Shown piece after piece: positions 46,505-57,755 of a stretch of DNA of 64,000 nt. Positions within the stretch are counted from its first letter, which is position 1. Each line of letters opens with the position of its first letter. The notes under the pieces were generated by a model. That model was not told the origin of the DNA. It made no database searches and worked only from the letters and a program-made list of their open reading frames with translations. The DNA is taken from contig NC_068970.1 in assembly GCF_016808095.1 (NCBI RefSeq), forward strand, positions 51,185,630-51,249,629, in the 5' to 3' direction. Source of the DNA: Vigna angularis. Taxonomy: Eukaryota > Streptophyta > Magnoliopsida > Fabales > Fabaceae. Made by a program: the position numbers and the translations under genes.

Positions 46505-46965
46505 ATCACAATTATATACGGCCGAAATCCGTATATAACCTCTAAAATCCGTATAAAAATTGGTGTTATATACGAATTACATACGGACATAAATCCGTAT
46601 ATAAAAGGGGTGTAGATAACATTATATACGAATAATCTGTATATAAGTTATCTACGGATAATCCGTATATAAGTTATCTACGGATAATCCGTATATAAGT
46701 TATCTACGGATAATCCGTATATAAGTTATCTACGGATAATCCGTATATAACTTATCTACGGATAATCCGTAGATAACTTATCTACGGATTATCCGTAGAT
46801 AACTTATATACGGATTATCCGTAGATAACTTATCTATGGATTATCCGTATATAACTTATCTACAGATTATCTGTATATAACTTATATACGGATTATCCGT
46901 ATATAACTTATATACGGAAAATTCGTATATAGATTATCCGTATATAACTTATATACAGTTTTTGA
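46505..46965. repeat. Array of 26-bp palindromic units (CACTA-type subterminal repeat candidate)
   Basis: From 46621 to about 46958 roughly twelve units of 26 bp follow one another. The unit is close to ttatctacggataatccgta plus tataag, itself almost a perfect palindrome around ggataatcc or ggattatcc. The first half of the array reads ggataatcc with tataag. The second half reads ggattatcc with tataac, so the whole array is also self-complementary. Irregular copies occur from 46505. Such words are known near CACTA ends, but no CACTA terminus could be found here. Confidence 0.75.
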
Positions 46966-48502
46966 TCAATTAACGTGAATAGCATACCTGCTCATCAAAA
47001 CAGATAATTTACAAGACCTGTCTATACCAAACAGACAATTCACAAGACCTGGACATTATATCCATTCACAAATTTGACAAATAAATTAAGTCTTAAAACC
47101 TACAAACAAGCATTTCACATTAATCATAATAAGAAAGTTTACATAAGTTCAAATAACATGACATTTTTATTTGAAATTCAATACCAAATAAAATTCAATA
47201 TCCAAATACATTTTTATTTAAAATTCAATACCAAATAATCATATAAATCACACATAAATATTCAACAAGAAAAATATTAATTAACGTCTTAAAAAAACAT
47301 ATATTAAATAAGTTCTATTAGAGATTAACATATGATCCAATATCCAAAACTTATATTTACAAACAAATCTAAGAAAATATAATCCAAGTCACATATATTA
47401 GTGTGCAAACTCCTTCCTCAATTTCTTACCACCTGATATCTTAGTTTATGTGACTTAGATCATCAGTTAAGTTAGGAGATCTCTATTACAAAATTATACT
47501 TAAATGAAACAACAATTCGAATATCATCACATATATATGACTACAAAGAATTAGGATAAGTCCATTACAACCCAAGTTGTAAATCATAGTGTGTAAGAAC
47601 TCCTCTATCATCTTCTTTTCATATAACATGCAAATTTCAATATGTTTCATTTTTTATTGTGAGAAAATATGTTGTTTGAGAAAAATACCATAAAAGTCAA
47701 CCCAAAACACTAGAATTAAACTAATTTTTAATATCTCTTTCAAAAACATTTTAATCAAACAAATTCTAAAAGATCCATAATCATCAATCCAAATCATGAC
47801 TAATTCAAATATCATTAATTCAATTATATAAACCTCAACTCAAACAATTAAAAATAAATTCAAACAATACTAAAAAAAGTAAAACTTAACATGCATACAA
47901 GCATCTCTATGCTACAAATGTATTGAAAGTCATTTATCCAAATTTCATAAAATTCTATCTGAGAAACACAAGAGAGATTTTTAACGGTTATCAAGTGTGA
48001 CCATGTTACCCCATATCTAGATCATCTAACCTAAGGTTCTATTAAAACATAATAGCTTTTTTTACAAGATTATCCTTACATCAAAATTCCAAAATCCAAG
48101 TGATGAAGTCATTCAAAACTTAGATTTAGAATAAGATATTCAAACATAATAGAATCAAGGTAAAACAAATTTGGAAAATCACTTTTTTTCAACTACATCG
48201 TTAAGATTGATAAAGAAACATTAAAAAAAATAGAAAACAAATAATTTTTAGAATAAATAAAAATTTACTCTTGTTTGAAAATCTAATTAAATGGAAATGT
48301 TTTTTAAATGTTCAACTACGACAAAATAAGATAAAATTTTGTGATAAAGGAATGAAAATTTTGTTGAGGAAGAAAAAGAGAGAGAGAAAAAAAAGAAAAA
48401 ATACAAGACAGTGTGATTAAGAATAATTTGCTAATATTATTTGGATTTGTCCTACTTTTTATGCATGAATTATAGTTAATTCATAACACAATAAGAATAG
48501 GT
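46966..48502. other. No gene seen
   Basis: AT-rich. A short duplication of attcaataccaaataa-type sequence lies at about 47175-47238. It may include the rest of whatever element carries the palindromic array. Confidence 0.4.
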
Positions 48503-48984
48503 ATTAAAAATAGAAGCCCAATAACTGAGGCCCAAAGCGCTCAGGTCCAAGGGCCTAAAACAAAAACTCCACTAGAAGCTTCCTTGCGTTAGAGAGTTGG
48601 TGGAGTACAGCTTGTGCTGCTCGCGAGAGAGAGAAAGAAGAAAAGGGAGAACCCACCATGGAACTCCAGCGGCACTTGTAGCAGCGATGGATGAGCAGAA
48701 GCAAGAGTCCAGTTGCAGGGAAGAAGGAGCGCGGTGACAGAGGTAAGAAAAACACTTTTATTATTACTTTTATTGATAGAATAAAACTGTTGAACTGAGT
48801 ATCACTTCTCTTACCTTTGACAACACACTGGAACCCTGTATATATAGGGTTTCGGTAAGAACAAGAAAGTTATCAAGAAAAATTAAAGTCTCTAACAGAA
48901 AACAGAAAACCCTAATCTCAAATAACTCTAAAAGACAAAAAAATGCTCTTAGGAGCATTAACTACAATAACAGAAACATTAATA
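48503..48984 (-). repeat. 3' LTR of the Copia element
   Basis: 482 bp, starts tattaaaaatagaagccc and ends aacattaata. It contains the TATA-like string ctgtatatatagggtt at about 48836-48852 (plus-strand reading). Confidence 0.9.
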
Positions 48985-48999
48985 CTCTCCCCTCAAGCT

Positions 49000-51900
49000 G
49001 GATAATGGATGTTCACTAATCCAAGCTTGGGGATGATAGATTTGAAATGCGTTCGGTGAGGGAATTTGGTGAACACATCAGCTAGCTGCTCTTCTGATCG
49101 AATGGAAAGAAGGCGTAGAAATTTTGCTTGAATCTTCTCACGAACCACGTGGCAGTCCAGCTTAATGTGCTTGGTTCGCTCATGGAAACTCTGGTTGTGG
49201 GCAATGTGTCTGGCGGAGTTGTAGTCGTAGTAGAGGACAGCAGTAGCAGTGGGCTGAATTTGAAGGTATTGTAGGAGGTAGTGAAGCCACTACATCTCAC
49301 AAACAGTGGCAGCAAGAGCACGATACTCTACTTCAGTAGATGATCTTGATACAATACTTTGTTTCTTTGACCTCCATGAAACCAATGAGGATCCTAGGAA
49401 AACACAGTAACCAGTAGTTGACCTTTTTATGTTAGGGCAAGTGGCCCAATCCGAATCACTAAACCCTTTAATCTGTATGTCAGAGTCAGCTGCAAAGAAG
49501 AGTCCTTCTGAAGGGCTGGATTTGACATATCTTAGAATATGTTGCAAGGCTTGATAGTGATAATTAGTAGGCTCCTGCATAAACTGACTTAATAAGTTAA
49601 CATTAAAACACAAGTCAGGCCTAGTATTAGTCAAATAGAAAAGCTTCCCTATTAATCTGCGATAGGCACTAGGATTATCCATATAATTCTCTGTTTTATA
49701 TAATGAGTTTGTGTTGCTAAAAAAGGGTGTAGAGCATGGTTTGCTTCCCAACATTCTTGTTTCTTCAAGGATGTCAAAGGCATACTTTCTTTGGCAGAGA
49801 TGTATCCCCTTTTTAGATCTAGCAACCTCAAATCCCAGAAAGTACTTAAGTTCTCCTAGATCTTTTATCTGGAACTGTCGATGTAAGAGGGCCTTTATGT
49901 GAGTGATCTCATTCATTGAATTTCCTGTTAGGACAATGTCATCTACATATACAAGTAAAGCTGTGAAATCTGTGGAGGTTTTCTTGACAAAAAGAGAGTG
50001 ATCAGATTTAGATTGAACATAGTTAGCAGAAACAAGAAAGGTAGATAACGTTTCAAACCATTGTCTACTAGCCTGTTTTAGCCCGTATAAAGATTTAGTC
50101 AATTTACAGACTTGTCCCTTGGTGTTAGTGTCTAATCCAGGTGGAAGATCCATGTAAACATCTTCTTTTAAATCTCCATGCAAGAAAGCATTGTCTACAT
50201 CAAGTTGATGTAAAAACCAATTTCTTGAGGCAACAAGAGCAAGTAACAGCCTAACAGAAGTAAGTTTTGCAACAGAGGAAAAAGTATCCAAGTAGTCTAT
50301 CCCCTCCTGTTGGGTGTAGCCCTTGGTTACTAGCCGGGCTTTATACCTTTCTATAGTACATCAGCTTTGTGCTTTACTTTGTAAACCCATCTACATCCAA
50401 TGGGTTTCTTTCCAGGGGGAAGTTGAGTCAAAAACCAGGTAGAATTGTCTTGTAGTGCCTTGATTTCTTTTCGCATAGCATCAGCCCATTCAGGACTGTC
50501 CCTAGCCTCCTCATAGGAGCTGGGTTCTTTGTCAGCAGTCATGGCAAGAGTGTACCTTAAATGTTTCTTGGACAAAGACTCATAAAATAAAAAATTAGTG
50601 ATAGGATAAAGAGTTTTCAAACCATTTTTGACACATAAGGATGCATATGAGAGCTGATCAGTTTGATGTATGTAATCCTTTAAGTATTCAGGGTCTTTCT
50701 TGTTCTGCTAGATCTTCTCTGATTCATTTCTTATGCCTCTTTTATTAGATTATTGCCTTCAGTAGTAGTACTAGTGCTCTCAGCTGGCCTTTCACTGTTT
50801 CCTCTATCCTCAACCAAGTCCCTTCTACGGCTATAGGGTAAATTATCAAGGAAAAACATCTTGTCTTCACTGTCATTGTTGTTATCTTTATTACTTTGCT
50901 CACTCTTATAGGGAAAAACGTCTTCATAAAAGATAACATTTCTACTAATGAAGATTTCCCTAGTATTAATATCAAGAACAATATATCCTTTAACACCATT
51001 TTCTTAGCCCAGAAATATACCCTTTCTAGCTCTAGAGTCAAGTTTATTTCTATTACTTTCCAAAGTAGAAGCAAAACACAAGCAACCAAAAACCTTTAGG
51101 TCAAGATAAGTAGGAGAATTACCATGTAATATATCATAGGGGGTTTTATTTTTAATAACAGAAGAGGGAAGTCTATTTATCAAAAATATACTATGAGACA
51201 AGGCATAAGACCAATAAGCATAGGGAATGTTAGACTGAAAAATCAAACTACGGGTAACATTTAATATGTGTTGGTGCTTACGTTCCACAACAGAATTTTG
51301 TTGTGGAGTTTCAACACAACTTCTTTGATGTTCAATCCCATATGAATCATATATGCTGGAACAGTTGAATTCAGGGCCATTGTCAGTTCTAACGGTTTTG
51401 ACAGTTTTATTAAATTGGGTCTTAATTTTTATGATAAAAGCTTGTAGAAGTTCCCTACTCTTATTATGCATGAGAAAAGCCCAAGTATGCCTACTGCAAT
51501 CATCAACAATAGTGAGAAAGTATCTATGCCCATGGATAGATGGGATGGAAATAGGACCCCATATATCACAGTGTATTAAATCAAAGCAATTAGCTGACAT
51601 AGAATTATTCTTAGGAAATGGCAATCTGTGTTGCTTAGCATAATGGCAAATGTCACAAGCATTATCATAAGTAGTTTGAACATAAGGAAAAATCTTGCAT
51701 ATTCTTTCAATAGTTTTGTGTCCAGGATGGCCTAGCCTATAGTGCCACAGATTTATATTTACATGCTCATATGAGAAAACAAAACTGGGTGTCTGGTTCT
51801 TTCCAAAAGATTGCAGGTAGTAAAGCCCCTTGTACACATTAGCACATCCAATCATCCTTAATGTAGAGCTGTCCTGAATTTGACACATCTTAGAGGAAAA

Positions 51901-53315
51901 AGTTAGTGTGCAATTTATATCTCTAGTTAGACTTTGGACAGATATGAGATTGAAAGTAAATTCAGGTATATATAAAACATTAAAGATTATCAATTCATTG
52001 GAAAATTGTACAGTCCTTGCATAATGTGCAGTAACAATGGAATTGTTTGGCATTCTAACAGATATTGGCTTGATTTTATTTATTGTTATGAATTGATTCT
52101 TGTCATGGGTCACATGATCAGTGACCCCTGTATCAATAATCCATGAGAACATACCTTGTTTGTTATCTACAATATCTTTGTGTATTTGGCTGACACTGTG
52201 AGAAGGACTGTCCACCTTTTCAAGCATTTGTAATAATTTTTGCATATGTTATGGAGTGAAAGAACTTTGAACAGAACTCTGAGTAGGATTCTGAGTAGGA
52301 TTTTGTTGGCTGATCTGTGAGACAATAGATGCAGAGCAAGCATTGGCAGAACCTCATTCACTTTGTCCCATATTACTCTGACTGTTATTGTCATTTTTCT
52401 TGTACCATGGTGGATATCCATGTTTAGAATAAAATTCATCAACTGTATGGTTCATCTTATGGCAATGGGAACATTGTTTCCCATAATTTGGGTTTCTTCC
52501 TCTCCCTCTTCCCTGGCTGCGAGATGCAGATCCACGTCCATGACCTTTCCAATTCTGGTCACTCCTCCACAGATTCTGTTTTTCAGTGGTGTTGGCAAGT
52601 ACCTTAATATCACTTTGATTGGTGAGGCCAGAGTCATGTTTTTCTTGTCTTTCTTGCTGCATAATGAGAGAAAATACACGGTTGATGTTAGGTAGAGGCT
52701 CCATCAATAATATTTGTGTCCTCACAGTATTATAACAATCATTTAGGCCCTTCAGGAAACAAATAACGTGTTCCATTTCTTTGTACTTATGAGAAATTTT
52801 AGACAATTCACAGTTGTAGGGAATCTTGCAGCTACAACTTGGGATAGGTATGAGAAATTCCATTTCTTCCCACAAGATCTTTAGATCAGTAAAATACTGA
52901 CTTACACTCCTTTCTCCTTGTTTAATAGAGTGGATTTCTTGGAGCAAATCTGAAAATTTAAAGTAGTCTCCTTTAGAGAACCTTTCTTTTAATTCTTCCC
53001 ATAGTTCTTAGCATCTTCCACATATATAACACTTTCTGCTATTTGGGAAGAAAGAGTCTTGATGATCCAAGACAATACCATCATGTTGCTTCTTTCCCAA
53101 GAATCAAAAAGGGGGTCATCTCTTGGAGGTTTCTTGATCCCTCCATCTATGAATTTTAGCTTGTTCTTGGAAAGGAGGGCTCTTCTCATATTTCTGCTCC
53201 AAGATGTGTAGTTGGATTCATTAAGAATCTGAGAAATAAGGGAGGTTCCTGGATTCTCTCCTAGATGGAGATAAAAAGGGCTACAAGGGTTGTTGGATTG
53301 GTCCATATTTTCCAT
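49000..53315 (-). pseudogene. Copia gag-pol, frameshifted
   Basis: Gag starts at 53315 (MENMDQSNNPCSPFYLHLGE). A frameshift at about 53008 leads into 52947-52357. The knuckle CSHCHKMNHTVDEFYSKHG has lost its last Cys (Phe instead). Two stops follow, at about 52355 and 52247. Frame 52245-51004 has protease WIIDTGVTDHVT (Val for Ala), LWHYRLGHPGHKT, and integrase with IHCDIWG, VRTDNGPEF and VETPQQNSVVERKH. More stops lie at 51003 and 50720-50640. RT runs 50620-50351, then after a frameshift 50291-49290, with YVDDIVLTG and LYGLKQASRQW. RNase H has SDSDWATC and VSRSSTEVEYRA. A TAG after ATVCEM replaces Gln, and the tail continues to about 49010. Confidence 0.9.
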
Positions 53316-53417
53316 AACAGCAAGAAAGACAAGAAAAGATTATCACTAAGAAAAACAAGAAAGATTTAAGCACAGCAGAAACAGGGCACAACAGGTACAG
53401 GACCTGCTCTGGTACCA

Positions 53418-53900
53418 TATTAAAAATAGAAGCCCAATAACTGAGGCCCAAAGCGCTCAGGTCCAAGGGCCTAAAACGAAAACTCCACTAGAAGCTTCCT
53501 TGTGTCAGAGAGTTGGTGGAGTCCAGCTTGTGCTGCTCGTGAGAGAGAGAAAGAAGAAAAGGGAGAACCCGCCATGGAACTCCAGCGGCACTTGTAGCAG
53601 CGATGGATGAGCAGAAGCAAGAGTCTAGTTGCAGGGAAGAAGGAGCGCGGTGGCAGAGGTAAGAAAAACACTTTTATTATTACTTTTATTGATAGAATAA
53701 AACTGTTGAACTGAGTATCACTTCTCTTACCTTTGACAACATACTGGAACCCTGTATATATAGGGTTTCGGTAAGAACAAGAAAGTTATCAAGGAAAATT
53801 AAAGTTCCTAACAGAAAACATAAAACCCTAATCTCAAATAACTCTAAAAGACAAAATAATGCTCTTAGGAGCATTAACTACGATAACAGAAACATTAATA
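53418..53900 (-). repeat. 5' LTR of the Copia element
   Basis: 483 bp, aligned end to end with 48503-48984. Differences include acaaaaact/acgaaaact and cttgcgttag/cttgtgtcag, mostly C/T and G/A changes. Confidence 0.9.
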
Positions 53901-54789
53901 ATAGGCTAAGTTATCAGAAATAGTTATGGTGATGGGATATATGAAAATTTTTATTTTTCATGATCCAAAAATACCTTGATTGTGAAACAAAAATTATGAA
54001 ATTAGTTCTTCGTCTTTGAAGTATTGTTAGGTCTTAGAAATTCAAAAGACAAAACATTATAGCTAATGCAAAATTGAAAAATGTTAGATGTTCTATCTAA
54101 TGGTTTGTTTAGGTTCATTATACTCAACAAAAAAAAAGGAAGATTTACTCGAATCATTATAGCTAATGCAAGTTAGAAGCTTTTATCCACCATGTGAAAG
54201 AGTGATTGACACATTATCTTATAAATTCAGCAATTTTGAATTTTTTAAAAATATGTTAAATACGTTAAGTTATAAGTCTTAAATAATTAATTAATTAATG
54301 TTTTTTGACAAGATATTATTTTTAGATGATATATAACGTATTATTACAATAATTATAATTAAAAACTTAATCTGTGTGTACTTATTATTTAAATAACAAT
54401 CTTATGATATTAGAATATTTCAAACAACATAGTAAAAAATGATAGCTCTTTCATTGCTCTCTTTATTTTAATTTTAATATTTTACACATAATATAAAATA
54501 AAATAAAAAATGCAAACAGAGGCTAGTGAGACATTACGTGTGGCATGGGTCTAGGCGAACAAGGTGCAACTTGACCAATTAAATATGTCATCTAATCCTA
54601 TCATATTAAAACTTGGTTTGACATGTTTATCAATTCTTATCAAGTCTTCTCAATATAAAAAATAATTTGTATGTACTTGTAGCCAAAATTTGTAGATAAT
54701 GACAAAAAATTATGGATAATTAAAAATTATTTACATAGTACTGCTAACACATAGTTCATAGATAAATTATGTATAGTAGGTTACCTACA
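53901..54789. other. No gene seen
   Basis: AT-rich sequence after the target duplication. Nothing is recognised until the CG-containing repeats near 54790. Confidence 0.4.
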
Positions 54790-54807
54790 ACGATCGATCA
54801 ATAACTC

Positions 54808-55036
54808 AGTCGACCACTAATGATAGACAGCATACGGTCGTCTTTAACCGATCGCCCACTTAGTCGACCACTGATGATAGACAGCATACGGTCGTCCTCA
54901 ACCGATCGTCCACTTAGTCGATCTCCCACTTAGTCGACCACTGATGATAGACAGCATACGGTCGTCCTTAACCGATCGCCCACTTAGTCGACCACTGATG
55001 ATAGACAGCATACGGTCGTCCTTAACCGATCGTACA
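54808..55036 (+). repeat. 54-bp tandem repeat, four copies
   Basis: The unit gtcgaccactgatgatagac plus agcatacggtcgtcc plus ttaaccgatcgcccactta starts at about 54808, 54862, 54932 and 54986. A 16-bp partial unit (gtcgatctcccactta) is inserted between copies 2 and 3. Copies are more than 90 percent alike and unusually CpG-rich for this window. Confidence 0.85.
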
Positions 55037-55614
55037 CTTATTTAGAGGAACGATCGTTTAACGACATCCTAGGATTGATTTCCCCCTCCCTTGACATCAA
55101 ACGTCGTAAGCGATCGTTATCTAACGATCGTCTATTGATTGATCTAAAGGGCGGTCGATCAGTTTCGGTCCAAATGGACATCTTACTCCTGAGAGAGCGG
55201 TTAGACATATCCGGTTATAACGCCACAAATCACGGAGTCAACTGACCCAATATCTAGCACGACTTAACGGTTGTGTGCTCCAGAGCTAGATTCTCAACCG
55301 ACCGAAATTTAAGGTAAACGGTTCATTATTATTAAGATAAATATGCAAAGTAGGAAGGAAAAAAGGTAGGTTTTTCCCCTAGAGAGATTAAGAAAGAAAG
55401 TAATATCTTCTTCTTCGAGTAAACTGAAAACAGTTAGATTGATCCTTTTTCTGACTTGAGTGTCGGAGTGCCTTTGCAGGTACCCAGCCCATCTTCTCCC
55501 AAAGAGCTTTCTATAGGAAGGAGACGCGACGACCACAGTATCTGAGGAAGGAGCGGAGGTGATTCATTGCACACGTATCTCGGCCTACATATCCCAACGA
55601 CGACCACCGAAGCT

Positions 55615-56765
55615 ATGGAAGACATGAACACTCGCGATTTGATCAAGCAACTGCAGACACAGATCGAGGCACAGGCACAAACTATAAGGGAACAACAAGA
55701 GATTCAGGGCAAGCAAGCCGCGGAGCTGGCGGCGCTGAGGGCATAGCGTCCTCCACCGGAAGTGTCAGCATCCAACCGCCAGGATGATAATGAGGAAAGC
55801 CACCATGGGGGACCATCCGAGCCTGCCGGTGGAGGAAGGAAGGGGCCAACTTCTGTGCGCCTCACTAATTTGCTTCCGTTCACGAAGGCCACCATGCAAG
55901 CTCACATGCCGGAAACCCCCCCCCCCCCAATGCTAGAACGCTATGATGGCTCCGCCGATCCAGACAACCATCTCCGCAACTTTATTGATGTCATGGCGTT
56001 CTACACGGATAATGATCCCGTCATTTGCAGAGCTTTCTCATTATCCCTGAAAGATGAGGCACTCGAGTGGTATCACACTCTTCCTCAAAATTCAGTGGAT
56101 TGCTTCGCCACCGTTGAAGCCCTTTTTCGGAAACAGTACGCTACTAACAAAAGATCGGAGATGACTCCTGCTGAGCTCGTAAATACTAAGCAGGGGAAGG
56201 ATGAAACCCTAAAGGCTTTCATGCAAAGGTACAACGAGACGGCCAGGCGCGTGAAAGACATAAACCATACCTTCATTATCAGCAATCTCCCTTCGTGTTT
56301 AACACCGGGGTATTTTTCGGAACAATTATACGCTGATCCTCCAAAATCTATGGAGGAGCTCCAATCTACGATTGCAAAATTCATCCGAATTGAGGACCTC
56401 AGAAATTCTAGGAAGAAGCAACAACAGGACAACTCAAACCAGGAGGCTAAGAAGGCCCCAAAGCGACCGGCCAATGACTTTATTCTAAGTACGATCGCTA
56501 CACATCTCTCAACGCGCCTAGGACAAAGGTGCTCGAAGAGGCTTTGCACACCGAACTCCTAACCGTTCGACGAAAAGCCACTCCGAAGAATGCGGACAAC
56601 AGTAAGGCATGTCGCCTGCACATGAACCACGACCATGATACAGAGGAGAGTCACATGGTGAAAGATGAGTTGGAAAGACTCATTCGAGCAGGTTACCTCC
56701 ATAACTATGTGTCGCAACCGGAATCGCGACGGGACGACGATCCAAAAAGGAAAAAGAAACGAGTT
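55615..56765 (+). pseudogene. Tat-type Gypsy gag, with stop and frameshift
   Basis: The frame starts at 55615 (MEDMNTRDLIKQLQTQIEAQ), a coiled-coil-like N-terminus. A TAG at 55744 interrupts it (after LAALRA) and it continues from 55762. The Retrotrans_gag domain is clear: YDGSADPDNHLRNFIDVMAF, AFSLSLKDEALEWYHTLP, ALFRKQYATNK, FMQRYNETARRVKDI. At about 56485-56500 a one-base shift moves the frame to SLNAPRTKVLEEALHTELL. A knuckle-like piece, CRLHMNHDHDTEESHMVKDE, is followed by LERLIRAGYLHNYV. Beyond about 56765 the frame is foreign sequence. Protease and pol are missing. A run of 13 C at about 55917-55929 lies in a Pro stretch. Confidence 0.85.
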
Positions 56766-57032
56766 TTTAAGAAAAGAGATTTTGGAGTCGCCACCATAGT
56801 TTATTCTGGAAAACTACGGAAAAACCATAAAATGATAAGGCATGGTCTATTAGAACCAGATTCTTGGTTCGGGAGTCGGTTACGTGTAGGGAAGGTATTA
56901 GCACCCTACAACGCCTGCCTTAAGGCAGTACCTTTAACTAAATACGCGAATATGATGTAGTTTTCAAAATGTTTAACTTTCCCTTAAAATAAAACTCTAA
57001 AGAAACAAACAATATTTTTTAGTTTTTTGAGC

Positions 57033-57250
57033 CCGACAAGGATTGACCTTGCTCCTACGTATTCCCATTCAGAATGAGAAATCAGGGTTCCGTAGTTCAT
57101 TTGAAACTGCTTGAAAATTTTGTTTAAGGATTTGTTGAGAAATTTGTTTGGAAATGATTTTGGATTTTTGGGAAGTGAACCTGACAAGGTCTAGCCTTGC
57201 TCCTACGTATCTCCACTTTTGATGGAGAATCAAGGATCACGTAGTTCTGG
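57033..57250 (+). repeat. Diverged duplicate of a 70-bp segment
   Basis: Copies at about 57031-57100 and 57178-57247 share cgacaaggattgaccttgct / tgacaaggtctagccttgct, cctacgta, tc(a/t)ccat(t/c) and cgtagttc. They are about 75 percent alike. Confidence 0.6.
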
Positions 57251-57330
57251 CCAGGCGATTGTTTGTTGATGTTGATGTTTTTAGTTTTTGAAGATTTTAT
57301 ATTCTTTTTGGTATTTTTATTTAGGAGAAC

Positions 57331-57755
57331 GAAAAGATTTTTAGCACAAGGACGATGCATGCGATCACACATGTGCCTAAACCTTTAAAACATATTTTTG
57401 GGATTTTGAAGAAAGAGAAAAGGTTTTTGGCACAAGGACGATGCGTGCAATCACACATGTGCCTAAACCTTTAAAACGTATTTTTGGCATTTTTGAAGAA
57501 AGAGAAAAGGTTTTTAGCACAAGGACGATGCGTGCGATCACACATGTGCCTAAACCTTTGAAACGTATTTTTGGCGTTTTTGAAGAAAGAGAAAAGGTTT
57601 TTAGCACAAGGACGATGCGTACGATCACACATGTGCCTAAACCTTTAAAATATATTTTTTTAATTTTAATTAAGAAAAAGAAAAGGTTTTTAGCACAAGG
57701 ACGATGCGTGCGATCACACATGTGCCTAAACCTTTAAAACATATTTTTGTATTTT
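57331..57755 (+). repeat. 86-bp tandem repeat, five copies
   Basis: Each unit contains tttttagcacaaggacgatg, cgtgcgatcacacatgtgcc and taaacctttaaaacgtattt, starting near 57331, 57418, 57504, 57592 and 57679. Copies are about 90 percent alike. The frames open across it on both strands are by-products of the repetition. Confidence 0.9.

Larger units (their letters stand above)
48503..53900 (-). mobile_element. Complete but defective Copia retrotransposon
   Basis: The 5398-bp element reads on the minus strand: 5' LTR 53418-53900, PBS TGGTACCAGAGC (plus 53406-53417, initiator-Met type), gag, protease, integrase, RT, RNase H, polypurine tract TTGAGGGGAGAG (plus 48985-48996), 3' LTR 48503-48984. 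The element ends TATTAA...TTAATA rather than TG...CA. A direct repeat atagg flanks it (48498-48502 and 53901-53905). The LTRs differ at about 15 of 483 positions by eye, so it is older than the Athila-type insertion. Several frameshifts and stops make it non-autonomous today. Confidence 0.93.
54790..56765 (+). mobile_element. Tat-lineage Gypsy retrotransposon, 5' fragment
   Basis: The fragment consists of an LTR-like part with 54-bp tandem repeats and many CGATCG words (54790-55300), a segment with the typical LTR-end phrase ttgagtgtcggagtgccttt (55456) and caggtaccc, and a gag frame from 55615. At about 56765 the gag frame runs into unrelated Ogre-like sequence. The left LTR boundary is not defined. 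Confidence 0.6.

Noticed and set aside
57377..57737. Frames on both strands across the 86-bp repeats
   Set aside because: Repetition artefact; no domain, no splice context.
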